From Orychophragmus violaceus (Eukaryota > Streptophyta > Magnoliopsida > Brassicales > Brassicaceae): a stretch of 64,000 nucleotides of DNA. The notes beneath the pieces are model-generated. The model worked only from the letters and a program-made list of their open reading frames with translations, was not told the DNA's origin and did no database searches. Position 1 is the stretch's first letter, and every line of letters begins with the position of its first letter. Below, piece after piece: positions 11,815 through 22,240 of the stretch. Where the stretch lies: assembly GCA_030180135.1 (NCBI GenBank), contig CM058238.1, forward strand, positions 94,919,507 through 94,983,506, written 5' to 3'. The position numbers were made by a program, and so were the translations under genes.

Positions 11815-12200
11815 AGCTATATGACTCGGGTTTTGTTGATCGGCCAAAGAAAAACGACCGGCTTGGCCGGTTGGTTATCACGGCCGAGAGATGGCCGGTT
11901 GGGTCGGATCGATCGTGGCTCGGCCCGATCATGGATCGTCCCGTTCCGCCTCTCTCATGTCCCGATGCTTGCTTGACGTGCGAGAAAGATCGACCACGAT
12001 AGCTTAGCGATCGCGTCCGTGATCTCGTCCGGCTCGTCCCGATCGTCGCGTCTCGGCCAAGCATCGACCCGTCCCACGATCGTCCCGCCTGACCCGAGCT
12101 CGTCCGACCGTCCCGATCACACGCAAGCGTCCCGTCCGGCAATCCGAGCGTCTCGATCTCGGATCGAGCATGCGGCTTGCGGCTGGACGGCTCTTGCTCG
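11815..12200. other. CpG-rich stretch in the retrotransposon leader
   Basis: Composition changes abruptly to GC- and CpG-rich with many variants of 'cgatcg', 'gatcgtcccg' and 'ggccgg'. Neighbouring element sequence is AT-rich. No satellite similarity and no recognisable protein were seen. It may be captured foreign DNA or a degenerate short-motif expansion. Confidence 0.65.
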
Positions 12201-12639
12201 ACCGGTTAGGGTTTTGGGTGTAATTGGGCCGGTTCGATTTCGGTTAGGTGGTTCGGTTCAAAACTTAATTAAAATCAATCGTTCTGGTTTAATAAACAGA
12301 TTTTAATAATTTTATTAAATCTGGTTAAACCGGGATAAGAAATCCAATGTCGAAAGAAATATTGGATTTAGTGCCTAAACCAGGGATTTCTAATTTGATT
12401 TGGTTGGACCAAATAAATTGAGAAATTCCGGTTTAGTAAATAACCGGTTGACAATTGTGGTCATCGTAGTAATTAAAACTTGGTTAGACCAGTTTTAATG
12501 AACCAGACCGGTTATGTCAATTAATTGGACAATTGGGTCATGTCTTGGACATGGACCAATTCTTGGGCCTCGGGCCAAGAAGTTAAAACAATTGGGCCAG
12601 TTATTTGAGTCTTTCTTCAGATTAATTTAAAATCTATTT

Positions 12640-12840
12640 TATAAAATTATAAAGTCGTTTTTAAATTAAAGTTTCCGAAATTTTGAAATTAGAAAGTTTC
12701 TTAAAATAGAAGTTTCTGAATTTGCGGGTTTTGGATTTTAAGAAATTTCCAATTTTAGAAAGTTTCCAAAAATAGTAGGTTTCCATAAATAGAAAGTTTC
12801 CCGAAATAGTAATCTTCTATTTTGGGAATGAAATTTTAAT
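12640..12840. repeat. AT-rich stretch with repeated 'agaaagtttc' words
   Basis: Variants of 'gaaagtttc', 'agaagtttctg' and 'agaaatttcc' occur repeatedly, spaced irregularly at about 20-40 bp. This is a degenerate short direct repeat inside the element's leader. No coding potential is visible. Confidence 0.5.
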
Positions 12841-13347
12841 AAACCTACAAACCTCAAATAATATCAAGCGTTGGATGTCTTGTCCAGGCTATGTCAGCTG
12901 TCAAAGCCCATTCAATTGCATTCATGGCCTTACAGTGTGAGGATGTCTGTTTTTGCGTGGGTAAGACGGTTTGTGATTCATAAATGTCATTGGGAGTCCC
13001 AGACATCAATGATTACATGACTGTATAGTCCGGTTTTCTTGACTAGGCCATCGGGAGTCCCGGGCCTTGAGACATCAGAGTGGATTGGGCCTCGGGCCCA
13101 GATTCACAACCAAGAGTTATATCACGGATATAATTAGCCGACTTAGGGCTTACCGATATAAGCTAAGGTTGGGTGACGGCCAGTGGCCCATTTTAATCTT
13201 AGTTATATGTGGATCTTGGAATCATTATATTCTATTGAGGGTAACTTAGGTTATTGAATATAATGCGTGATTAATCATATTAAATTTAATACGGGATTAA
13301 TCATATTGAACATATTAACTAAAATCCTTTTATCTTAATTTTCAGTT

Positions 13348-14367
13348 ATGACTAGCACAAACAATCAAAACACTTTCTCGATCCGGTCTGTCCTTAAGAT
13401 GGACAAGCTGAACGGATCAAATTTCTTGACTTGGTCGCGGAACCTGAGGCTAGTCCTCAGACAGGAGAGAAAGGACTATGTTCTTGAGAGAGCTCTCCCC
13501 GTGAGGATCGGGTCCAATGCTTCTCATGCAGTATATGATGCTTGGAATAAGCATTATAATGATGCGGTAGATGTGCGTGGTCTGATATTGGCTACCATGG
13601 ACTCAGACTTGCGGAAGCAATATGAGAACATGGAGTCGCCAATAGAGATGATCAGCAGCCTGAAATTGAAATTTCAGGAGCAGATAAGAGTGGAGAGATA
13701 CCAGTTGGTTAAATCTCTCACTAGCTGCAAGCTACCAAATGATCATCCAGTAAGTCCTCATGTCAGTAAAATGATGGGTTACATTGATAACCTGAGGAAA
13801 CTGGATTATCCAGTTAGCCAAGAATTGGCAACTGAGATCATTCTGCAGTCACTGCCGTCAAGCTATGATAAGTTCAGAAGGAACTATATCAAGAAAGGCT
13901 TAACGAAGACGCTGACTGAACTGCATGATATGCTCAAGACAGTTGAGCCAAACGTGAAGAGTACCCTGTACAATCTCATGAATGAGAAGGGTAGGTTTAC
14001 TAAACCTAATGCTGACAAGGGTGAAGACAAAGTTGTCCAGATTTTGAATCATGGCAAGCGTGTGTCTTCTGAGCCCGAGTCAGATGCCTCTTACGTTGGT
14101 AAGTGCTGCTACTGTAAGGAGACAGGGCATTGGAAGAGAAATTGCATTAAATTCATGGAAGATGATGAGGAGTTGAAGTTGATGTATGAGACTACTTCCT
14201 CAGGTATTCATGTTATTACTTCAAGTTCTACCTTAAAGGTATTGGATACTGGTTGTGGCACTGATATTTGTGATAATATGCAGAGCCTAAGCAACAGTAG
14301 AACGTTGAAGGAAGGGCAAGTGAAACTACATGTCTGGAAGGAGCTTGGGATGCTGCCTCAGTCGTAG
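13348..14367 (+). CDS. gag: Copia gag-type capsid protein with zinc knuckle and truncated protease start (339 aa)
   Basis: This ORF encodes the structural protein expected to assemble the virus-like particle that packages element RNA in the cytoplasm. The N-terminus has the copia gag signature: residues near 18-30 read 'MDKLNGSNFLTWSRNLRL', followed by a long helical region of the UBN2/retrotran_gag type. A CCHC zinc knuckle (C253, C256, H261, C266) is intact and would bind RNA. About 34 residues later comes D300-T-G in 'VLDTGCGTDIC', the start of the aspartic protease. The frame then shifts and stops at residue 339, while protease-like sequence continues in another frame downstream. Normal copia gag-pol is one ORF of well over 1000 codons, so this is the surviving 5' part. 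The ATG at 13348 is the first in frame before the conserved region. It is by far the longest open frame in the window. Confidence 0.85.
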   Translation: MTSTNNQNTFSIRSVLKMDKLNGSNFLTWSRNLRLVLRQERKDYVLERALPVRIGSNASHAVYDAWNKHYNDAVDVRGLILATMDSDLRKQYENMESPIEMISSLKLKFQEQIRVERYQLVKSLTSCKLPNDHPVSPHVSKMMGYIDNLRKLDYPVSQELATEIILQSLPSSYDKFRRNYIKKGLTKTLTELHDMLKTVEPNVKSTLYNLMNEKGRFTKPNADKGEDKVVQILNHGKRVSSEPESDASYVGKCCYCKETGHWKRNCIKFMEDDEELKLMYETTSSGIHVITSSSTLKVLDTGCGTDICDNMQSLSNSRTLKEGQVKLHVWKELGMLPQS

Positions 14368-14640
14368 GGTTTTCACTTATAGATCCCTTTTAGGCTTGGT
14401 TTTTTTATTAAGTAATTGCTGCAATGTACCTGCTTTAAGCAGAATTGTCTTTCATTTTCTTGTAAGAATTTGAATGTTTTTCATTTTGATAAAAGACAAG
14501 TTTTGTTCTTTTGATCTTAATGAAATATTAATTGTAGCACCCTATTCATGGAATGGGTTTTATATTTTAAACCAAAGAGTGCCTAAATGTAACATAAATA
14601 CCGAATTGGTTTAAATCTAATGAATTAAACCTGATTTTTC
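14368..14640 (+). pseudogene. Protease remnant of copia pol
   Basis: After the gag stop, protease-like sequence resumes in a shifted frame: 'LSNCCNVPALSRIV' near 14410-14455 resembles the copia motif usually written NCYYVPxLxxN. Stops and frameshifts follow. The active-site DTG lies upstream within the gag ORF, so the protease is split between an intact start and a decayed end and cannot be made whole as read. Confidence 0.6.
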
Positions 14641-15640
14641 TTGGCATAAAAGTCTTGGTCACATAGAGTAAGTCGGATTCAGAAATCCCATAGTTATGGA
14701 CTGTTGGGCTCATTTGATAAGATATCTTATGAGACTTGAATTCTGTTTACTGGACCAAAAGGAAAAGGGCCTATCTTAGCCGAGCTAGAGAAAGGCCCAA
14801 AGGCTTATTGGACCTGGAACATACTGATGTATGTGGCCCAATGAGCAGTAATGCCAGAGAAAATTTCCTGTACTTCATTGTCTCTACTGATTACTTCAGT
14901 GAGTGTGACTGTGTTCATTTGATGAGACACAAGTCGGAATTCTTTGACCTGGTCGAAAGAGTTCCAGAATGAAATATAGGATTTGAGTGACAAAAGTATT
15001 AAGACTCTGGATTAAATCACGAGTGAGAATACTTAAGTCATTGATTGTGTGATCATCTTAATAAAGTGTGAAATCGTTTCACAGCTCATTTCTCCTGAAA
15101 ACCTGAAGGTGTTTCTGTGAGAAAGAATCAGATCTTATTAGAAATGATTAAAGATGAGTCACACGAATCTTCCATGATATCATTTAAGAATAACGCTCTA
15201 AAATATCTAAGTTTACGCTGAAATAGTTCCACAAATATCAGTTGAAAGACACCACGTTAATGTGGATTGGAATCGATCCAAATTTGTCTTTACTGAGTAT
15301 TTGTAGTTGTGCTACTTCGCTGGTTGTCCTAGAGAAACTAAGGCTTGTTACTTTTACGTCCAATCTGTTTTCTAAGAAGGGAAGTTATTTTCCAAGAAGA
15401 ACAGTGGGAGTAAAAGTATAACTCGAAGTTTTCTTAAGGAAACCAAGGCTCGGTACTTTTACGACCATTCTGTTTTCTAAGAAGGAAATTACTTTCCAAG
15501 AAGAACAATGGGAGTAAAAAGTATTTTTACGACCATTCTGTTTTCTAAGAAGGGAAGTTACTTTCCAAAGAAGAACAGTGGGAGTAAAAGTACAACTCGA
15601 AGAAATTCGAGAAATACAGGAGGCTGCTTAACCTATTGAG
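14641..15640 (+). pseudogene. Integrase remnant of copia pol (degenerate)
   Basis: The order is correct for a copia integrase. A decayed zinc-binding (GAG-pre-integrase) region with 'SLGHI'-like sequence is near 14650. The core start 'DLEHTDVCGPM' holds the first catalytic Asp at 14826-14828. 'YFIVSTDYFSECDCVHLMRHKSEFF' analogues lie in one 78-codon open stretch (14736-14972). Short matches such as 'CEIVSQL' follow near 15068, and 'CPRETKACYFY' near 15325. Stops and frameshifts are frequent, and I cannot see an intact second Asp or the Glu. The protein cannot be produced as written. Direct repeats at 15351-15593 disrupt the C-terminal end. Confidence 0.75.
15351..15593 (+). repeat. Triplicated ~70-bp block in the integrase C-terminal remnant
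   Basis: Three copies of a block from 'cttttacg' through 'tctgttttctaagaagg' to 'gtgggagtaaaagta' begin near 15351, 15456 and 15523. Copies differ by a few bases and single-base indels, for example 'aacaatggg' in the middle copy. It arose inside what was integrase C-terminal coding sequence ('FSKKNSGSK'-like), so it postdates or accompanied the loss of that domain. Confidence 0.85.
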
Positions 15641-15859
15641 GGAGAGCAGCGGAAGGATTTACAGATTTCTGTAGAATCTACACCTGTGGAGCCTGAAGTT
15701 CGCAGATATGAATCAGTTACTAATCCGAGAGTGATTTCTCGTCATTAGTTGAAACTGATAATCATTGAAAGTTCGCATGATCTGATGATCATTGAAAGCG
15801 ATGAATCTGCGAAATTCAAAGAAGCGAAAGTGAGCCCGGACTCCGAAAAAAAAAAATTA

Positions 15860-16815
15860 CATTTTATGTAAGTTAGCTTCATCGATCCATTCATGGATGG
15901 AAGCAAACATATCGGAGTTGGAATCTTCGTTCTGTTGAAGTAGTCAAGGTTTTGACTTGAACAGGAACGAAGCGAAACTGTGTGTTTACTAATAGATTAG
16001 TGGGAGCGATATTGCATTTCTCAAAGTGTATGTCGATGACATACTGATTCTCGGATATAACGTCCCAACGCTGTAGTCGGTAAAGGACTGGCTTGGGAGT
16101 TGGTTTTGTGAATGACATGGGTATAGCCACGAAAGTCTTGGATTTTGGATTTAAAGATAGAGATCCAAAAGAGCTGGTAGGACAATGTCAGGATTCTTAA
16201 ATTGACAAAGTCCTACACGTTTTTCACCAATCCAAGAAGGGTTTTATACCAATAGGATTCCATATGCTTCGGTAATTGGATCTATCATGTATGCCATGAA
16301 ACGTACTTGTTTGATGTTGCTTTAATGTTAAGCAAGACAAGTAAAGACCAGTCAAATCCAGCAAAGAATCAAGTTTTCTAAAGTATGTCCTAAAGTATTT
16401 GAGGAATACTAAGGATAAGTTCTTGATTTATGGAGAAAGTGATGTGCTACAAGTCAGCAGAGTCTGAAAGGCAAGTTTCCAACAGACAAAGATGATTTCC
16501 GGTCACAGTCCGGTTATATCTTGTGTCTGTTTGGCGGTGCAAGGCACTGTTGCTGACTCCATGACTTAAACTGAACATTTCGCAGCTTGGAAAGCGGCGA
16601 AAGAGGTTGTTTGGAAAGAAGAGTTCGTCAATGAACTTGATGTGATTCCCAGCATAGATGAGACTAGCTGCACATCAGAGGTCCAAACACCTTAAGATAA
16701 ATGACAGAGATGTTAAGTAGATCAGCAAGTTTCAACGAATGAGAACGTTGCTAATCTATTAACGAAGCCACTCCTTAGGCCTAAGCACGAGTCGCGGACT
16801 ATTGTTGTAGGATAA
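15860..16815 (+). pseudogene. Reverse transcriptase and RNase H remnant (N-terminal RT missing)
   Basis: Sequence resembling the copia stretch 'CKLxxSIxGxKQxxRSWN' occurs at 15868-15925 but needs frameshifts. The catalytic YVDD box is readable at 16029-16040, followed by 'ILIL'. Matches to 'IDKVLH', 'SKKGF' and 'GSIMYAM' follow at 16200-16305. RNase H traces include 'SHQRSKHLKI'-like sequence near 16675 and 'NVANLLTKPL'-like sequence near 16748. Stops are scattered throughout. The RT region normally found between the integrase tail and the 'SIYGLKQ' motif is absent, and an A-run at 15847-15857 marks the probable deletion point. The enzyme cannot be functional. Confidence 0.78.
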
Positions 16816-17677
16816 GTGAAATTAAGATGTAGTCTTAATTTCAGTGGGAGTTATTAAAGGGCTTTATTTAGTTATTGATATGTTCTTGTAAAACAATTGA
16901 GATGTTTAATAATGAAATTATTATTTCAAGATTATTTTAACTGTGATGAAATAATCGTTCCAAAATGATATGAACCATTTTATAGGTCATCGAAGTAAAT
17001 GACTTGATCTTGAGTCATCGAAGTCATTTAGCTTGATCATGAGACCCTATATTTGATAGATGGCTTATATCATCCTGTCCCTAGTCGAAGGTTGTTGAAA
17101 TTGGAACACCAACAACCGTGTGAGACTGGATTGGTACGTGACTTATGACAAAGTCTCAGTGTGTCATAGATGCGCGGCATCAAAGTCAGTACATAGGTGT
17201 ATGTTTGGGAACATACGACCGGACAAGACCCGCTTATAAGAACTCTTCAGGATGTTTATATATGTGTCATAAGAGATTCTTACTACGACTATAGAGTATA
17301 GTCCTTAGACCTGAGTTCGCATGCATGTGACTGCACATGAACTGATGCACTTTGATCATTGTCTAACGCTGTCGTTATGCGATAGCTATAAGGACCTTGT
17401 TTGGGTGTATTACGAAATGAGTAGTTTACAGTGATGGAACAAGACGGGATTTGTCCCTCCAATATAAATGGAGTGAATATCTCTAGGCCAATCGGAGATT
17501 TGAATACTGGAAAACGCATGGCCATGCTCAAACGGACTTTCCCAAGTCGTTTGGATTGTCAGTATCAAATCAGAGTCCGATGAACAAGATTAGGCTTTAT
17601 AAGGATGACACCAATCTTGCCTTATGACTAATCGAGATATTGAGACAAAAGGATTATGAATACAGAGATTCCAGTAC
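16816..17677 (+). other. 3' untranslated region of the copia element
   Basis: About 860 bp lie between the last RNase H trace and the polypurine tract. No ORF of note and no satellite similarity. It contains paired words such as 'gtcatcgaagtaaatga' and 'gtcatcgaagtcattt' (16986-17030). Nothing suggests an envelope-like third gene. Confidence 0.6.
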
Positions 17678-17688
17678 AAGTGGGAGAT
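17678..17688 (+). other. Polypurine tract
   Basis: 'aagtgggagat' immediately precedes the 3' LTR. This is the usual form and place of the plus-strand primer in plant copia elements, and it is intact. Confidence 0.85.
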
Positions 17689-18326
17689 TGTTGGAATTGT
17701 GTCCAGTAATCTCGGTACTGTCTCTAGAAAGTAAGAGTATGTCAAAGATCAGACATAAGTCATATAATACTGGGGGTCATGATGGCTTGCTAGAGTCCGC
17801 TCATGATCTATAAGTCTTGGACTTATTGCCTTTATTATATGATCCCATATGGGTCACACGCCTAAGCTAACGGGAAATCACGAAGGAACGGTTTAGCAGA
17901 AGTACGGTAAAAGTGCTAGGCATTTAATGTACTTGGAGAGACTAAAAGGCCTGATTAAATCCATGGGATTTAATCAGAACTAAGAATTGGGCCCAAAAGC
18001 CCATGAGAACAAAAGGGAGTTTTAATGAATAAAACTTGACCTAAAGCTCTCTAATTCCTTAGTTCTTCTGCGCCACCTTTCCTCTCTCTCTGCGCCTCCT
18101 CTCTGTCTGGTCTAGCAGCCGTTTTCTGTGATCGCGTGTGTGACCCTTTGGAGGATTCATCCCTCGGTGTTTCTTTCTGATCTCTGACCTGTTCTATCTC
18201 TTCCGCTGCAACAAACAGGTAAAAGGTGCGATCATCTAATGTTTCTATTCAAGAGAACCTAGATCCGTATGTTTAGGTTGATATGAATCTGTGAATTGAA
18301 TCAGGATCAACTAAACGGTTCCTACA
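17689..18326 (+). repeat. 3' LTR of the copia element (638 bp)
   Basis: Same length and ends as the 5' LTR. Base-by-base reading finds two substitutions in 638 positions and no indels. Because the LTRs are copied from one template at integration, this indicates a young insertion. One substitution falls in the hairpin arm ('tttaatgtact'). Confidence 0.96.
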
Positions 18327-18331
18327 GCTAT
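18327..18331. other. Target site duplication, right (GCTAT)
   Basis: Matches 11017-11021. The satellite resumes as 'gctataaccttccc' without any lost base. Confidence 0.95.
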
Positions 18332-21300
18332 AACCTTCCCACGGTGTATAGACGGGTTTTTCGGGTCATTTGTTTTCCACCAATTTCTTCACCAGACCTC
18401 TTTTATATCCCATTTTAAGGGTTTTGGTCATGATAGTTTCAAAAAAACTCGATCCAATTCTTCATGGGTCATGGAAACTTGCATTTTGGCCTTAGAATCC
18501 TTCTCGGCGGTGCATCTGGTCAGGATAATCCATCACGTCAGTCAGTATGGCCGAGATAGTCCTTCCCGTCAGTTCGTTTCCATCCCGTTAGTCAGTATGG
18601 CCGAGATAGTCCTTCACGTCAGTTATGGCCAAGATAGTCCTTCCCGTCATGGAAACTTGCATTTTGGCCTTAGAATCCTTCTCGGCGGTTCATCTGGTCA
18701 GGATAATCCATCCCGTTAGTCAGTATGGCCGAGATAGTCCTTCCCGCCAGTCCATTAGGAGGTTTTGGCCTTAGGATCCTTCCCCCGGTGGATAGAATCA
18801 GTTTATCCTATCCCGTCATTGTTTTTTCCACCAATTTCTTCACCAGACCTCTTTGTTATCCATTTGAGAGGTTTGGGTCTTGATAGTTTCAAAAAAACTC
18901 GAGTCAATTTTTTCGGGTCAAGGAACCTTGGTTCTCGGTAGGCTATAACCTTCCCACGGTGTATAGACGGGTTTTTCGGGTCATTTGTTTTCCACCAATT
19001 TCTTCACCAGACCTCTTTTATATCCCATTTTAAGGGTTTTGGTCATGATAGTTTCAAAAAAACTCGATCCAATTCTTCATGGGTCATAGAAACTTGCATT
19101 TTGGCCTTAGAATCCTTCTCGGCGGTGCATCTGGTCAGGATAATCCATCCCGTTAGTCAGTATGGCCGAGATTGTCCTTCCCGTCAGTCCATTAGGAGGT
19201 TTTGGCCTTAGGATCCTTCCCCCTGTGGATAGAATCAGTTAACCTATCCCGTCATTGTTTTTTACACCAATTTCTTCACCAGACCTCTTTGTTATCCATT
19301 TGAGAGGTTTGGGTCTTGATAGTTTCAAAAAAACTCGAGTCAATTTTTTCGGGTCAAGGAACCTTGGTTCTCGGTAGGCTATAACCTTCCCACAGTGTAT
19401 AGACGGGTTTTTCGGGTCATTTGTTTTCCACCAATTTCTTCACCAGACCTCTTTTATATCCCATTTTAAGGGTTTTGGTCATGATAGTTTCAAAAAAACT
19501 CGATCCAATTCTTCCTGGGTCATGGAAACTTGCATTTTGGCCTTAGAATCCTTCTCGGCGGTGCATCTGGTCAGGATAATCCATCCCGTTAGTCAGTATG
19601 GCCGAGATAGTCCTTCCCGTCAGTCTATTAGGAGGTTTTGGCCTTAGGATCCTTCCCCCGGTGGATAGAATCAGTTTATCCTATCCCGTCATTGTTTTTT
19701 CCACCAATTTCTTCACCAGACCTCTTTGTTATCCATTTGAGAGGTTTGGGTCTTGATAGTTTCAAAAAAACTCGAGTCAATTTTTTCGGGTCAAGGAACC
19801 TTGGTTCTCGGTAGGCTATAACCTTCCCACGGTGTATAGACGGGTTTTTCGGGTCATTTGTTTTCCACCAATTTCTTCACCAGACCTCTTTTATATCCCA
19901 TTTTAAGGGTTTTGGTCATGATAGTTTCAAAAAAACTCGATCCAATTCTTCCTGGGTCATGGAAACTTGCATTTTGGCCTTAGAATCCTTTTCGGCGGTG
20001 CATCAGGTCAGGATAATCCATCACGTCAGTCAGTATGGCCGAGATAGTCCTTCCCGTCAGTTCGTTTCCATCCCGTTAGTCAGTATGGCCGAGATAGTCC
20101 TTCATGTCAGTTATGGCCGAGATAGTCCTTCCCGTCATGGAAACTTGCATTTTGGCCTTAGAATCCTTCTCGGCGGTTCATCTGGTCAGGATAATCCATC
20201 CCGTTAGTCAGTATGGCCGAGATAGTCCTTCCCGTCAGTCCATTAGGAGGTTTTGGCCTTAGTATCCTTCCCCCGGTGGATAGAATCAGTTTATCCTATC
20301 CCGTCATTGTTTTTTCCACCAATTTCTTCACCAGACCTCTTTGTTATCCATTTGAGAGGTTTGGGTCTTGATAGTTTCAAAAAAACTCGAGTCAATTTTT
20401 TCGGGTCAAGGAACCTTGGTTCTCGGTAAGCTATAACCTTCCCACGGTGTATAGACGGGTTTTTCGGGTCATTTGTTTTCCACCAATTTCTTCACCAGAC
20501 CTTTTTTATATCCTATTTTAAGGGTTTTGGTCATGATAGTTTCAAAAAAACTCGATCCAATTCTTCCTGGGTCACGGAAACTTGCATTTTGGCCTTAGAA
20601 TCCTTCTCGGCGGTGCATCTGGTTAGGATAATCCATCCCGTTAGTCAGTATGGCCGAGATTGTCCTTCCCGTCAGTCCATTAGGAGGTTTTGGCCTTAGG
20701 ATCCTTCCCCCGGTGGATAGAATCAGTTTATCCTATCCCGTCATTGTTTTTTCCACCAATTTCTTCACCAGACCTCTTTGTTATCCATTTGAGAGGTTTG
20801 GGTCTTGATAGTTTCAAAAAAACTCGAGTCAATTTTTTCGGGTCAAGGAACCTTGGTTCTCGGTAGGCTATAACCTTCCCATGGTGTATAGACGGGTTTT
20901 TCGGGTCATTTGTTTTCCACCAATTTCTTCACCAGACCTCTTTTATATCCCATTTTAAGGGTTTTGGTCATGATAGTTTCAAAAAAAATCGATCCAATTC
21001 TTCCTGGGTCATGGAAACTTGCATTTTGGCCTTAGAATCCTTTTCGGCGGTGCATCTGGTCAGGATAATCCATCACGTCAGTCAGTATGGCCGAGATAGT
21101 CCTTCCCGTCAGTTCGTTTCCATCCCGTTAGTCAGTATGGCCGAGATAGTCCTTCATGTCAGTTATGGCCGAGATAGTCCTTCCTGTCATGGAAACCTGC
21201 ATTTTGGCCTTAGAATCCTTCTCGGCGGTTCATCTGGTCAGGATAATCCATCCCGTTAGTCAGTATGGCCGAGATAGTCCTTCCCGGCAGTCCATTAGGA

Positions 21301-22240
21301 GGTTTTGGCCTTAGGATCCTTCCCCCGGTGGATAGAATCAGTTTATCCTATCCCGTCATTGTTTTTTCCACCAATTTCTTCACCAGACCTCTTTGTTATC
21401 CATTTGAGAGGTTTGGGTCTTGATAGTTTCAAAAAAACTCGAGTCAATTTTTTCGGGTCAAGGAACCTTGGTTCTCGGTAGGCTATAACCTTCCCACGGT
21501 GTATAGACGGGTTTTTCGGGTCATTTGTTTTCCACCAATTTCTTCACCAGACCTCTTTTATATCCCATTTTAAGGGTTTTGGTCATGATAGTTTCAAAAA
21601 AACTCGATCCAATTCTTCCTGGGTCATGGAAACTTGCATTTTGGCCTTAGAATCCTTTTCGGCGGTGCATCTGGTCAGGATAATCCATCACGTCAGTCAG
21701 TATGGCCGAGATAGTCCTTCCCGTCAGTTTGTTTCCATCCCGTTAGTCAGTATGGCCGAGATAGTCCTTCATGTCAGTTATGGCCGAGATAGTCCTTCCC
21801 GTCATGGAAACTTGCATTTTGGCCTTAGAATCCTTCTCGGCGGTTCATCTGGTCAGGATAATCCATCCCGTTAGTCAGTATGGCCGAGATAGTCCTTCGC
21901 GTCAGTCCATTAGAAGGTTTTGGCCTTAGTATCCTTCCCCCGGTGGATAGAATCAGTTTATCCTATCCTGTCATTGTTTTTTCCACCAATTTCTTCACCA
22001 GACCTCTTTGTTATCCATTTGAGAGGTTTGGGTCTTGATAGTTTCAAAAAAACTCGAGTCAATTTTTTCGGGTCAAGGAACCTTGGTTCTCGGTAGGGTA
22101 TAACCTTCCCACGGTGTATAGACGGGTTTTTCGGGTCATTTGTTTTCCACCAATTTCTTCACCAGACCTCTTTTATATCCCATTTTAAGGGTTTTGGTCA
22201 TGAAAGTTTCAAAAAAACTCGATCCAATTCTTCCTGGGTC
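18332..22240. repeat. Satellite domain I, right arm
   Basis: The 437/615-bp array continues with the same HOR alphabet. Units starting at 18471 and 19959 are 1488 bp apart (1489 minus a base lost at 'cagttaacctatccc', about 19238), and 19959 to 21011 is 1052 bp, so 18471-21010 is one full HOR copy. Two adjacent 615-bp units follow (21011-21625, 21626-22240). Module D is still absent. Confidence 0.92.
21011..22240. repeat. Two directly adjacent 615-bp units at the HOR edge
   Basis: Elsewhere in domain I, 615-bp units are separated by one or more 437-bp units. Here two sit back to back. Both have the T of 'cttttcggcgg' that marks the second 615-bp unit of the HOR. The first has 'cttcctgtcatggaaacctgc' and the second 'tccttcgcgtcagtcc' as private variants. 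The regular order has broken down just before the domain border. Confidence 0.85.

Larger units (their letters stand above)
11674..13347 (+). other. Long untranslated leader of the copia element
   Basis: About 1.67 kb separates the PBS from the gag start, with no convincing coding sequence. It has three textures: a CpG-rich stretch (about 11815-12200), an AT-rich part with repeated 'agaaagtttc' words (about 12640-12840), and ordinary sequence with 'gggagtcccgggcc' and related words (about 12900-13340). Open frames of 112 codons on the minus strand and 95 on the plus strand overlap the CpG-rich part and look like products of its composition. Packaging and dimerisation signals would be expected in such a leader, but I cannot identify them. 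Confidence 0.7.
11022..18326 (+). mobile_element. Ty1/copia LTR retrotransposon, non-autonomous, 7305 bp
   Basis: A complete structural element: 638-bp LTRs with TG...CA ends, PBS, leader, one intact gag-type ORF, remnants of protease, integrase, reverse transcriptase and RNase H in copia order, a polypurine tract and a 5-bp TSD (GCTAT) on both sides. The satellite reads 'ggtaggctataacc' when the element and one TSD are removed, matching uninterrupted copies. Integrase preceding reverse transcriptase places it in Ty1/copia rather than Ty3/gypsy. Pol is broken by many stops, frameshifts and at least one deletion, so the element cannot have moved by its own enzymes in its present form. The two LTRs differ at only two positions. 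Confidence 0.96.

Noticed and set aside
11804..12306. Overlapping open frames on both strands (112 and 95 codons) in the copia leader
   Set aside because: They lie in a CpG-rich, stop-poor stretch and overlap each other. The translations are low-complexity Arg/Ser/Pro-rich with no family resemblance.
15891..16130. 79-codon minus-strand open frame in the copia element
   Set aside because: It overlaps the plus-strand reverse transcriptase remnant with the YVDD box, so it is an antisense shadow.
17289..17531. 80-codon minus-strand open frame as an envelope-like or antisense gene of the element
   Set aside because: No signal peptide, membrane segment or family motif is visible, and the region has the look of ordinary copia 3' untranslated sequence.
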